This document shows, one piece after another, positions 7,399 through 13,113 of a stretch of DNA of 16,222 nucleotides. This DNA comes from JAUSPI01 sp964650385 (lineage in GTDB: Bacteria; Desulfobacterota; Syntrophia; Syntrophales; JADFWA01). The DNA is taken from contig CAZYTP010000059.1 in the NCBI GenBank assembly GCA_964650385.1, positions 1 to 16,222 on the forward strand, read 5' to 3'. The notes beneath the pieces are model-generated. The model was given only the letters and a program-made list of their open reading frames with translations. It did no database searches and was not told the DNA's origin. The translations under genes and the position numbers were made by a program. Numbering within the stretch: the first letter of the stretch is position 1; every line of letters begins with the position of its first letter.

Positions 7399-7923
7399 AT
7401 GGAAAAAAAATCAGGCACTGTGGTCAGCGTTGTCATGGGAAGTGATTCCGATCTTCCCATTATGAAAGAAGCCATAAATGTCCTCAAGGAATTTGATATT
7501 CCCCACGAACTTTTTCTTACATCGGCCCACCGTTCACCTGAACGGACTTCTACATTTGCCAGGGAAGCCGCGGAACGGGGAGTCAAGGTTGTCATCGTGG
7601 GCGCCGGAGCGGCGGCGCATCTGGCAGGGGTTATCGCATCACAAACACATCTTCCGGTAATTGGAGTCCCTATTGATGCTACCAATCTCAACGGGCTTGA
7701 CGCACTTCTCTCAACAGTGCAGATGCCCGGAGGCATACCGGTTGCCACAATGGCCATAGGAAAAGCTGGTGCCAAAAATGCAGCCATTATGGCCATAAGA
7801 ATACTTGCCCTGCAAGATGACGGTCTCCTCAGAAAATTGAAGGACTATTTCGTCAATATGGCTGAAGAGATCAAAAAGAAGCAAGAAAACCTAAATGCCG
7901 ACAATACTGAAGATTCACCCTGA
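7399..7923 (+). CDS. purE: 5-(carboxyamino)imidazole ribonucleotide mutase (PurE), 174 aa
   Basis: PurE converts N5-CAIR to CAIR (class I) or carboxylates AIR directly (class II). Signature motifs are VVMGSDSDLPIM near the N-terminus (phosphate-binding loop), the catalytic TSAHRSPERT, IVGAGAAAHLAGVIAS, and MPGGIPVATMAIGKAGAKNAA. The length and motifs point to a bacterial-type (class I) enzyme, which normally works with PurK; no purK is in this window. GAGGGA sits 6 nt before ATG 7399, 42 bp after purH. The charged C-terminal tail (about 20 residues, KKKQENLNADNTEDSP) is not part of the core fold; its last codons overlap the tsaC start by 29 bp. Confidence 0.95.
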   Translation: MEKKSGTVVSVVMGSDSDLPIMKEAINVLKEFDIPHELFLTSAHRSPERTSTFAREAAERGVKVVIVGAGAAAHLAGVIASQTHLPVIGVPIDATNLNGLDALLSTVQMPGGIPVATMAIGKAGAKNAAIMAIRILALQDDGLLRKLKDYFVNMAEEIKKKQENLNADNTEDSP

Positions 7924-8533
7924 AAATCCTGATAAATCCTTAATAGTTGCAGCCGCAGAAATTTTAAAAAAAGGCGGTGTTATCGCTTATCCCACTGAGA
8001 CTTTCTATGGACTTGGTGCAGATGCGGAAAATGTTGAAGCTGTTGAGAAAATCTATGATATCAAGGGACGGGATTACAAAGATCCTGTTTCCATTATTAT
8101 AGGAGACAAGCAGGATTTAACCAGATTTGTAGAAGATGTACCTGAAGTCAGCCGAAGACTCATGGAAAAGTTCTGGCCGGGAGGACTCACCCTTGTATTT
8201 AAGGCTTCTTCCAATATATCCCCGAGGTTGACCGGAGGGACGGGTAAAATAGGCATACGTCTCTCCAGTAATATAATTGCCTCTCATCTGTCAAAGACAT
8301 TATCCGGCCCTATTACTGCCACCAGTGCTAACCTTTCCGGTGCAGAGGAATGTTCCTCAGCCGATGAAGTAATTAATTGTTTTAAGGATAAAATCGACGC
8401 AGTAATTGACGGTGGTCAGACGCCTGGCGGATTGGGATCAACGTTCGTGGATGTAACAACTGATCCACCAACCATTCTACGAGAAGGTATCATACCTTCA
8501 TCGCTTATAAAGAACACACTTCGGAAAATTTAA
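7895..8533 (+). CDS. tsaC: L-threonylcarbamoyladenylate synthase (Sua5/YrdC/TsaC family), 212 aa
   Basis: Makes threonylcarbamoyl-AMP from threonine, bicarbonate and ATP, the first step in t6A37 modification of ANN-decoding tRNAs. Motifs: GGVIAYPTETFYGLGADA (about 27-44), YDIKGRDYKDPVSIII with the family K-x-R signature, FWPGGLTLVF, GIRLSS and ATSANLSG. The length corresponds to the single-domain YrdC/TsaC form; no C-terminal Sua5 domain is present. The ATG at 7895 lies inside the end of purE, with a 29-bp overlap and no strong ribosome binding site, so translation is probably coupled to purE. Its 3' end overlaps the convergent K+ channel gene by 29 bp. Confidence 0.92.
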   Translation: MPTILKIHPENPDKSLIVAAAEILKKGGVIAYPTETFYGLGADAENVEAVEKIYDIKGRDYKDPVSIIIGDKQDLTRFVEDVPEVSRRLMEKFWPGGLTLVFKASSNISPRLTGGTGKIGIRLSSNIIASHLSKTLSGPITATSANLSGAEECSSADEVINCFKDKIDAVIDGGQTPGGLGSTFVDVTTDPPTILREGIIPSSLIKNTLRKI

Positions 8534-9503
8534 TCAAATTTGCATCTTCACCCAGGGTAATAAGTTGGTCTCCCTTTTCTATGACATAACTTGCGTCGGG
8601 ATTAAATATCATCTGTCCGGATGCTTTCTTGATCGCCACGATAATAAGCCCGTAGTGCTTCCTGATTTTCGATTCTTCCAGTGACTTGTCAAGAACAGGT
8701 GAGGCATCACAAACAAAAAGTTCTTCCATCCGGAGCTCAAGACTTTGCCTTCTGGTCGTTATTTCTATGAAATCCACAATTGCAGGCCTTAGTGCAGCCA
8801 TAGCCATCCTCATGCCTCCCACAGTATAGGGAGATATAGCCCGATTTGCCCCCGCCCTTATCAGTCTGCGTTCCGAGGTTTCATCCTCGGCCCTGGAGAG
8901 TGTATAAATATCCGGATTAAACTCTTTTGCCGTCAGGATAACATAGAGATTTTGTGCATCGCTGGGAAGGGCACAAACGATACCTTTTGCTTTTTTAATG
9001 CCAGTTTCAAGAAGAGTTTTATCTTCTGTTGCACTTCCATGATAGTAGATAAATCCTTCTTCCTCGATTTCGTGAATTGTTTCCGGATCATCATCTATAA
9101 CAACGAAATCGATATTTTCAGCGGCAAACTCCTTGCAAATGATACATCCAATTCTTCCGTATCCACAAACAATATAATGACCGGCTAATTTTTCTACCTT
9201 TTTTTTCAATTTTCCCCTCCCCATTGCCTTTTTCATCTGACCTTCGACCATAACTTCTGTTGCCATGCCTATGGTATAAGCCATAGCCCCTACCCCAAAA
9301 ATAATAAGAACAATAGTGAATATTCTGCCCATCGTTTGCTGGGGATGAAAATCGCCATATCCTACTGTGGCGAGAGTAATAACAGTTGTATAAAGAGATT
9401 CTACAAAACTCCATCCCTCTATATAATGATACCCCAGCGTGCCCATAATGAATATTGAAACCGAAATTAAGAGGGCAATTTTAAGTTTTTTGGTCGGTAA
9501 CAA
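8505..9503 (-). CDS. Two-TM potassium channel with RCK (TrkA-N/TrkA-C) domains, MthK-like, 332 aa
   Basis: A K+ channel subunit in the inner membrane. Order: TM1 (about 7-25), pore helix and filter TVGYGD (46-51), TM2 (about 60-82), a basic linker (MKKAMGRGKLKKKVEK), an RCK N-lobe with the nucleotide-binding fold HYIVCGYGRIG (109-119, GxGxxG) and acidic VVIDDDPE, then an RCK/TrkA-C lobe (about 245-330). The length and order match MthK (336 aa), a Ca2+-gated tetrameric channel; the ligand here cannot be read from sequence. The start is TTG 9501-9503, well supported by GGAGG (9513-9509) with 5-nt spacing; no ATG serves the first TM segment. A candidate promoter lies at 9539-9567. Convergent with tsaC, overlapping by 29 bp. 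Confidence 0.92.
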   Translation of the reverse strand: MLPTKKLKIALLISVSIFIMGTLGYHYIEGWSFVESLYTTVITLATVGYGDFHPQQTMGRIFTIVLIIFGVGAMAYTIGMATEVMVEGQMKKAMGRGKLKKKVEKLAGHYIVCGYGRIGCIICKEFAAENIDFVVIDDDPETIHEIEEEGFIYYHGSATEDKTLLETGIKKAKGIVCALPSDAQNLYVILTAKEFNPDIYTLSRAEDETSERRLIRAGANRAISPYTVGGMRMAMAALRPAIVDFIEITTRRQSLELRMEELFVCDASPVLDKSLEESKIRKHYGLIIVAIKKASGQMIFNPDASYVIEKGDQLITLGEDANLIKFSEVCSL

Positions 9504-9538
9504 GCGAACCTCCGGAAATGCCAGGTTACTGTTTCAAA

Positions 9539-9567
9539 AAGATAAATTAGACCGGGAGCGTTGTAAA
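9539..9567 (-). promoter_or_regulatory. Candidate promoter of K+ channel gene
   Basis: Minus strand: TTTACA (9567-9562), 17-nt spacer, TATCTT (9544-9539). The predicted start is near 9532, giving a leader of about 29 nt that contains the GGAGG ribosome binding site at 9513-9509. Confidence 0.45.
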
Positions 9568-9582
9568 ACAAACATATTTCTT

Positions 9583-9625
9583 GCCGGGAAGCTCCGCCCT
9601 GCTGGCGGGGGCTTTACTAAATCGT
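9583..9625. repeat. G+C-rich hairpin element, copy A
   Basis: AAGCTCCGCC (9589-9598) and GGCGGGGGCTT (9604-9614) pair around a 5-nt loop, with one bulged G and one G-U pair. It is followed by TACTAAA. The block starting CCGGGA, with the hairpin and ACTAAA, resembles a second block at 11933-11966, and both are preceded by AAACATATTT. Flanking 9-10-bp near-inverted repeats AAATTAGACC (about 9545) and GGTCTAAATT (about 9630) might mark the element's ends. It lies just upstream of the channel promoter. Confidence 0.45.
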
Positions 9626-9701
9626 AAGAGGTCTAAATTGGGCGACTGAGTGCAGAGCTTCAAGTGCAAGATACATAAATTACAAGGAATGCAAGTAAAT
9701 G

Positions 9702-9753
9702 GGAGTATGCTGCAGTGACAAAGGATGGAGCACAACACCCTGGTAGCTACTCC
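9702..9753. other. Imperfect long hairpin in intergenic region
   Basis: GGAGTA (9702-9707) and TACTCC (9748-9753) form an inverted repeat extended inward by GCT/AGC with one bulge, enclosing about 34 nt. No gene is present from 9504 to 9791. I did not recognise an RNA family. The structure may be chance. Confidence 0.3.
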
Positions 9754-9768
9754 TGTGAAAGTGGTGAC

Positions 9769-9786
9769 GGACTTTTTTCAAAGTCC
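9769..9786. terminator. Short perfect hairpin beyond the zinc-ribbon gene
   Basis: GGACTTT (9769-9775), loop TTTC, AAAGTCC (9780-9786). It lies 6 bp past the stop of the minus-strand DUF3426 gene, where a terminator would be expected, but on the minus strand it is followed by GTCACC and not by a T-run. It may work weakly or only as a 3' stabiliser. Confidence 0.35.
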
Positions 9787-9791
9787 CCCTA

Positions 9792-11069
9792 CTATTTATA
9801 AGAACGTGAATCTTTTGCAAGCTCAACGATGAACTCCACGGCTTCTTTGGGAGGATTGGTAAATACTATCATAAAAGGAATTTCTCCCTCAGGGGCTATA
9901 TTATCATTGGAAATATCACTCCCGATCTCATTGGATAACTCTTCTGTGATCTCTTTCCCGGTCAAATGTCCCAATTCTTCATCGGTAAGAAGATTGCCGC
10001 AGTAGAATTCCACCTCATCTAAAACTTCTTGGGCCGAATTTAATATTTTTCCACGCACTTTTACCTTGGAAATAGGATGTTCATATTTGTTAACAACAGT
10101 ACCCTGTATTACAAGAAGATCTCCTAATATAAAGTTTTTTACAAGACGCTCCTTGACATTTGTAAAATTAACGCTCCCTTCCCTTACAGTGGTACCGGTA
10201 TCCTTTTTCTGCAGATGATCTGTTGACATGTAGCTGAAAAGGTTGTGCAGCACCTCTTTCCCCATCTGAGGAAAGAGAAACATATAAACACCTCCCAGCA
10301 CCAGAATTACGATGACAATATAGGCAAATATCTTTCCCGGGGTCCACAAATGCTTCTTTGTTTTCCCCCTCTCTTTGTCACCTTCCATTTCGGTATCAAC
10401 GGGTTCTTTTTCTTCCAACGCATCATCAGAGTCCGGGGTTTCCTTTTCGGGTTCCTCCTCAGCCGTCTCCTCAATTTCGGTATTAACGGGTTCTTTTTCT
10501 TCTAACGCATCATCAGAGTCCGGGAATTCCTTTTCGGGTTCCTCCTCAGCCGTCTCCTCAATTTCGGTATCAACGGGTTCTNNNNNNNNNNNNNNNNNNN
10601 NNNNNNNNNNNNNNNNNNNNNNNNNNNNNNNNNNNNNNNNNNNNNNNNNNNNNNNNNNNNNNNNNNNNNNNNNNNNNNNNNCGGGTTCCTCCTCAGCCGT
10701 CTCCTCAATTTCGGTATCAACGGGTTCTTTTTCTTCCGACGCATCATCAAAGTCCGGGAATTCCTTTTCGGGTTCCTCCTCAGGCGTCTCCTCTATTTCG
10801 ATATCATCGGGTTCTTTTTCTTCCAACGAATCATCAAAGTCCGGGAATTCCTTTTCGAATTCCTGCCCGGCTGTTTCTTCTTCAATTTCAGCAAGGGAGG
10901 ATTCTTTTTCCTCCATAATTTCAACCGGAGGGGCAACGCTTTTCCTTGAGGGATTTTCCTGGAAAAACACATGTTTGCAGCGACTGCATCTGACCCGCGC
11001 TCCCTCTCCAACAATTAACGATTCATCAAACCTGAATTTTGTTCCACACTTTTCACACTCAATTATCAT
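9792..11069 (-). CDS. Membrane zinc-ribbon protein (MJ0042 zinc finger + acidic repeat + TM + DUF3426), contains scaffold gap
   Basis: The N-terminus is an MJ0042-type zinc ribbon: MIIECEKCGTKFRF ... VRCSRCKHVF, with Cys5/Cys8 and Cys28/Cys31. Then comes an acidic region of 29-residue repeats (consensus EKEFPDxDDxLEEKEP then VDTEIEETAEEEP) from about residue 72 to 236, a single TM segment (about 247-266, IFAYIVIVILVLGGVYMFLF) and a C-terminal DUF3426-like domain with VIQGTVVNKYEHPISKVKVRGKI. The expected topology is ribbon and acidic linker in the cytoplasm, C-domain outside. The function is unknown. ATG 11069 has AGAGGA upstream, 18 bp after hpt, so the two are likely co-transcribed. The run of exactly 100 N at 10582-10681 interrupts the repeats, so true length and repeat number are unknown; the frame is kept only by chance. 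Confidence 0.85.
   Translation of the reverse strand: MIIECEKCGTKFRFDESLIVGEGARVRCSRCKHVFFQENPSRKSVAPPVEIMEEKESSLAEIEEETAGQEFEKEFPDFDDSLEEKEPDDIEIEETPEEEPEKEFPDFDDASEEKEPVDTEIEETAEEEPXXXXXXXXXXXXXXXXXXXXXXXXXXXXXXXXXXEPVDTEIEETAEEEPEKEFPDSDDALEEKEPVNTEIEETAEEEPEKETPDSDDALEEKEPVDTEMEGDKERGKTKKHLWTPGKIFAYIVIVILVLGGVYMFLFPQMGKEVLHNLFSYMSTDHLQKKDTGTTVREGSVNFTNVKERLVKNFILGDLLVIQGTVVNKYEHPISKVKVRGKILNSAQEVLDEVEFYCGNLLTDEELGHLTGKEITEELSNEIGSDISNDNIAPEGEIPFMIVFTNPPKEAVEFIVELAKDSRSYK
10362..10856 (-). repeat. 87-bp in-frame tandem repeat within the zinc-ribbon gene
   Basis: The landmark CGGGTTCT recurs at exact 87-bp steps (blocks starting near 10399, 10486 and 10573, then 10720 and 10807 beyond the gap). 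Each unit encodes 29 residues rich in Glu, Asp and Pro. Two complete units precede the gap in coding order, a partial unit follows it, and two more units come after, the last diverging at its end. Neighbouring copies differ at only a few bases, which suggests recent expansion. Confidence 0.9.
10582..10681. other. Scaffold gap, 100 N placeholder
   Basis: Exactly 100 unknown bases. Placing the 87-bp repeat phase on both sides predicts a true missing length of 40 bp plus a multiple of 87 bp, so 100 is not the real size. Assembly probably failed because of the near-identical repeats. Confidence 0.95.
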
Positions 11070-11087
11070 GATTGTTCCTCTGGGTAA

Positions 11088-11606
11088 TTATTCTTTAATT
11101 ACGCATACATTCGCCAAAAAACGGTCCATTTCGTTACAGTCGAGGCCATATCCCACGACAAACCCTTCATCCATAGTAAAACCTACATAGTCTGCGTTGA
11201 ATTCAATCTCTCTTCGGTGTTTTTTGTCTAAAAAAACACAGACTTTCAGAGAATGGGGATTCCTTTCTTTCAATTTGTCCATTAAAAAAGACATAGTAAG
11301 ACCTGTATCTATGATGTCTTCTATTATGAGGACATCTTTTCCCTCTATGTTTGTTTCAATATCTTTTTTTATTTCTATTTCCCCCGAGCTTACCGTCCCG
11401 GAGCCGTAACTGGCTACTCTGATGAAATCCACAATACATGGTACGTTGAGACACCTTATCAGATCCGCCATAAAAATAAAGGCACCCTTGAGGACACCGA
11501 TTACTATTATTTCTTTTCCCTTATAGTCACGGGAAATGGTATCCGCCAGCTCCGTTACCCTTTTGTCAATCTCCTCTTTAGTATACAGGACCTCTTTAAT
11601 TGTCAT
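11088..11606 (-). CDS. hpt: Hypoxanthine phosphoribosyltransferase, 172 aa
   Basis: A purine salvage enzyme: hypoxanthine (and usually guanine) + PRPP to IMP/GMP. The PRPP-binding signature VLIIEDIIDTGLT is at 92-104. Other family landmarks are GVLKGAFIFMADL (37-49), the flexible loop VASYGSGTVSSGE (64-76), DKKHRRE (127-133) and DEGFVVGYGLDCNE (146-159), where family members usually read GYGLDYxE. The length is normal. ATG 11606 has AAAGGAG upstream, and a near-consensus promoter lies at 11629-11657. It is followed after 18 bp by the DUF3426 zinc-ribbon gene. Confidence 0.96.
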   Translation of the reverse strand: MTIKEVLYTKEEIDKRVTELADTISRDYKGKEIIVIGVLKGAFIFMADLIRCLNVPCIVDFIRVASYGSGTVSSGEIEIKKDIETNIEGKDVLIIEDIIDTGLTMSFLMDKLKERNPHSLKVCVFLDKKHRREIEFNADYVGFTMDEGFVVGYGLDCNEMDRFLANVCVIKE

Positions 11607-11628
11607 CGGATAAGTCTCCTTTTATGGC

Positions 11629-11657
11629 ACAATACCCAAGGCTAAAAAAAATGTCAA
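11629..11657 (-). promoter_or_regulatory. Strong candidate promoter of hpt
   Basis: Minus strand: perfect TTGACA (11657-11652), 17-nt spacer beginning with eight T, TATTGT (11634-11629). The predicted start is near 11622, giving a leader of about 16 nt that contains the AAAGGAG ribosome binding site. Confidence 0.65.
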
Positions 11658-11932
11658 TTAAAATCAGCTATTTCAAATACCATATTCTAAACTCGTTTGT
11701 ATAAATAAAAGCACATGACGAGTGGATTTTCCGCTACTTACTATAATTAGCTTCTATTGTAGAAAAAAACGCATAATCATGCTATAGCAAACGGTGAATG
11801 GAAAAGAAGAAACAGAAATACCAGGTATCGGCACTTTTACAACAAGGGGCGTAAAGTTTGAAATCTTTGTGGAGTTACCCTAAAGTCTTACAGAGTTTTA
11901 GAAAACATATTTTTCAAAGCTTTAAGGTTATG

Positions 11933-11966
11933 ACCGGGACCCCGCCTTGCAGGCAGTTTCACTAAA
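11933..11966. repeat. G+C-rich hairpin element, copy B
   Basis: CCGGGACCCCGCCTTGCAGG followed by CAGTTTCACTAAA. It shares with copy A (9583-9625) the leading CCGGGA, a CCGCC stem half, a TGC loop, a GGC half and the ACTAAA tail. AAACATATTT occurs upstream of both. Copy B is shorter and has an insertion before CCGGGA. Confidence 0.4.
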
Positions 11967-12013
11967 GAAAGGGTTTTAGATGTGTACTAAAAGAAAGGAA
12001 TATAATAGTAATA

Positions 12014-12877
12014 ATGACGGATAGTTGGACTTGGGTCGATAGTCGCTCAAAAGTTGATAAGGCAAAAAAAAGTATTGAAAGGTCTTCTGCTATTTGCGTA
12101 GATACAGAATATGATTCATTTCGATACTTCCGGGAAAAACTCTGTTTAATCCAGATAAAAGCTGCAAACAGTACCTACCTTTTTGATCCACTAATCACGT
12201 TGGATCTTTCTTTTTTAGGAAGCACATTCTCTGATCCGAATATTGTCAAGATAATACACGCCGGCGATAATGACATTCGCATTTTAAAACGGGATTATGG
12301 ATTTGAATTCAAGAATATTTTTGACACCCATATAGCAGCTGCGATTCTTGGATGCCAGCACCTTTCCCTCAACTCCATTATATCTCAGTATCTTGGAGTC
12401 GAATTGAATAAAACAAAGAAAATGCAACGGTCACGATGGGGAAACCGACCACTAACAGATGAACAGATAAACTATGCGGTTCGAGATACCCAGTACCTGA
12501 CAGATTTATGTGTTCGGCTTAAAGATGAAATCGAACAGAAGGGGCTGGAAAAAGCAGCGTCGGAATCCTTTGAGAAAATGACGGCCGTTAAATGGCACGA
12601 AAAAACCCTTGATTTTAACGGGCACCTAAAAATTAAGGGGGCCAAGGATCTGAACAGATATCAACTAAGACGTCTACAGACTCTATATCGCTGGCGTTTC
12701 AAAAAGGCAAAGGAGACGAATATCGCACGCTTTATGCTTTTATCTGATCAGAATATACTTGATTTGTCTAAAATAGAAAAAGGCTCTGTTAAATCACTCG
12801 GGACCATCCCGAATCTTTCTTCCAGAAAGGCGGAAACCTTGGGGCAGGAGATTTTTGAAATCTTGAATAATCTTTAG
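12014..12877 (+). CDS. rnd: RNase D-like 3'-5' exonuclease with C-terminal HRDC, 287 aa
   Basis: A DEDDy exonuclease acting on 3' ends of tRNA and other small RNAs. The Exo I motif is CVDTEYDS (Asp30, Glu32), Exo II is IIHAGDNDIRIL (Asp87), and Exo III is YAVRDTQYL (Tyr154, Asp158). NIFDTHIAAAILGC and LSLNSIISQYLGVELNKTKKMQRSRW follow the RNase D pattern (split at residue 117 by intervening residues). A single HRDC-like helical region covers about 211-287. At 287 residues it is about 90 shorter than E. coli RNase D (375 aa, two HRDC domains), which suggests one HRDC. ATG 12014 is preceded by AAAGGA at a long spacing of about 15 nt, so initiation may be weak. It is convergent with the downstream zinc-ribbon gene. 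Confidence 0.85.
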   Translation: MTDSWTWVDSRSKVDKAKKSIERSSAICVDTEYDSFRYFREKLCLIQIKAANSTYLFDPLITLDLSFLGSTFSDPNIVKIIHAGDNDIRILKRDYGFEFKNIFDTHIAAAILGCQHLSLNSIISQYLGVELNKTKKMQRSRWGNRPLTDEQINYAVRDTQYLTDLCVRLKDEIEQKGLEKAASESFEKMTAVKWHEKTLDFNGHLKIKGAKDLNRYQLRRLQTLYRWRFKKAKETNIARFMLLSDQNILDLSKIEKGSVKSLGTIPNLSSRKAETLGQEIFEILNNL

Positions 12878-12892
12878 CTTTATAAGATTATT
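12866..12892. terminator. A+T-rich inverted repeat at 3' end of RNase D gene
   Basis: AATAATCTT (12866-12874) and AAGATTATT (12884-12892) form a perfect 9-bp stem around a 9-nt loop that contains the stop codon's last bases. It is not G+C-rich and has no clear T-run, so termination between the convergent genes is only possible, not shown. Confidence 0.3.
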
Positions 12893-12913
12893 GTCTTCAT
12901 TTAATGATCATCT

Positions 12914-13108
12914 TCAGATTATCTTCAGATTATCTTTCGCAGTAACCATCTTATCCCCCAGAGATGTCCCGCAGTAAATGCAGGTATAGTCGTATTTTTC
13001 TCCACCGAGAAGGACTAACAGCAGTTTTTTCCTGACAGGAACCGCTTTTTTGCAATTTGGACAGTAAAGTTCCGTGGCATCGAAATCTCTGTATGTTTCT
13101 TTTTTCAT
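12914..13108 (-). CDS. Small double-CxxC zinc-ribbon protein, 64 aa
   Basis: A tiny cytoplasmic protein with two Cys pairs, CPNC (Cys16, Cys19) and CIYC (Cys43, Cys46), spaced as a zinc ribbon. A basic and hydrophobic stretch, VRKKLLLVLLGG, lies between them. I do not recognise a specific family. ATG 13108 lies 5 bp past the nadE stop, with an AGGGG about 14 nt upstream inside nadE, so it is probably translated by coupling. At its 3' end an 11-bp sequence, TCTTCAGATTA (12911-12921), is directly repeated; the stop codon lies within this duplication. Confidence 0.7.
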   Translation of the reverse strand: MKKETYRDFDATELYCPNCKKAVPVRKKLLLVLLGGEKYDYTCIYCGTSLGDKMVTAKDNLKII

Positions 13109-13113
13109 GCTAC

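Larger units (their letters stand above)
11607..12013. other. 407-bp intergenic region between hpt and RNase D
   Basis: It holds the hpt promoter at its left end and hairpin element copy B (11933-11966) near its right end. Between these lie only small A+T-rich palindromes (for example TTCTATTGTAGAA, 11752-11764). A TATAAT at 12001-12006 lies just before the RNase D ATG but has no good -35 partner. No gene was recognised. Confidence 0.5.

Noticed and set aside
10582..10681. Real 34-residue segment of the zinc-ribbon protein
   Set aside because: The bases are N, exactly 100 of them, and the repeat phase does not fit that length.
10375..11190. Long plus-strand open frame opposite the zinc-ribbon gene
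   Set aside because: It is low-complexity Ser-rich sequence produced by reading the Glu/Asp codons of the 87-bp repeat backwards, and has no family likeness or ribosome binding site.
12001..12006. TATAAT as a promoter of the RNase D gene
   Set aside because: It would give an almost leaderless mRNA, and the sequence 17-18 nt upstream does not resemble a -35 box.
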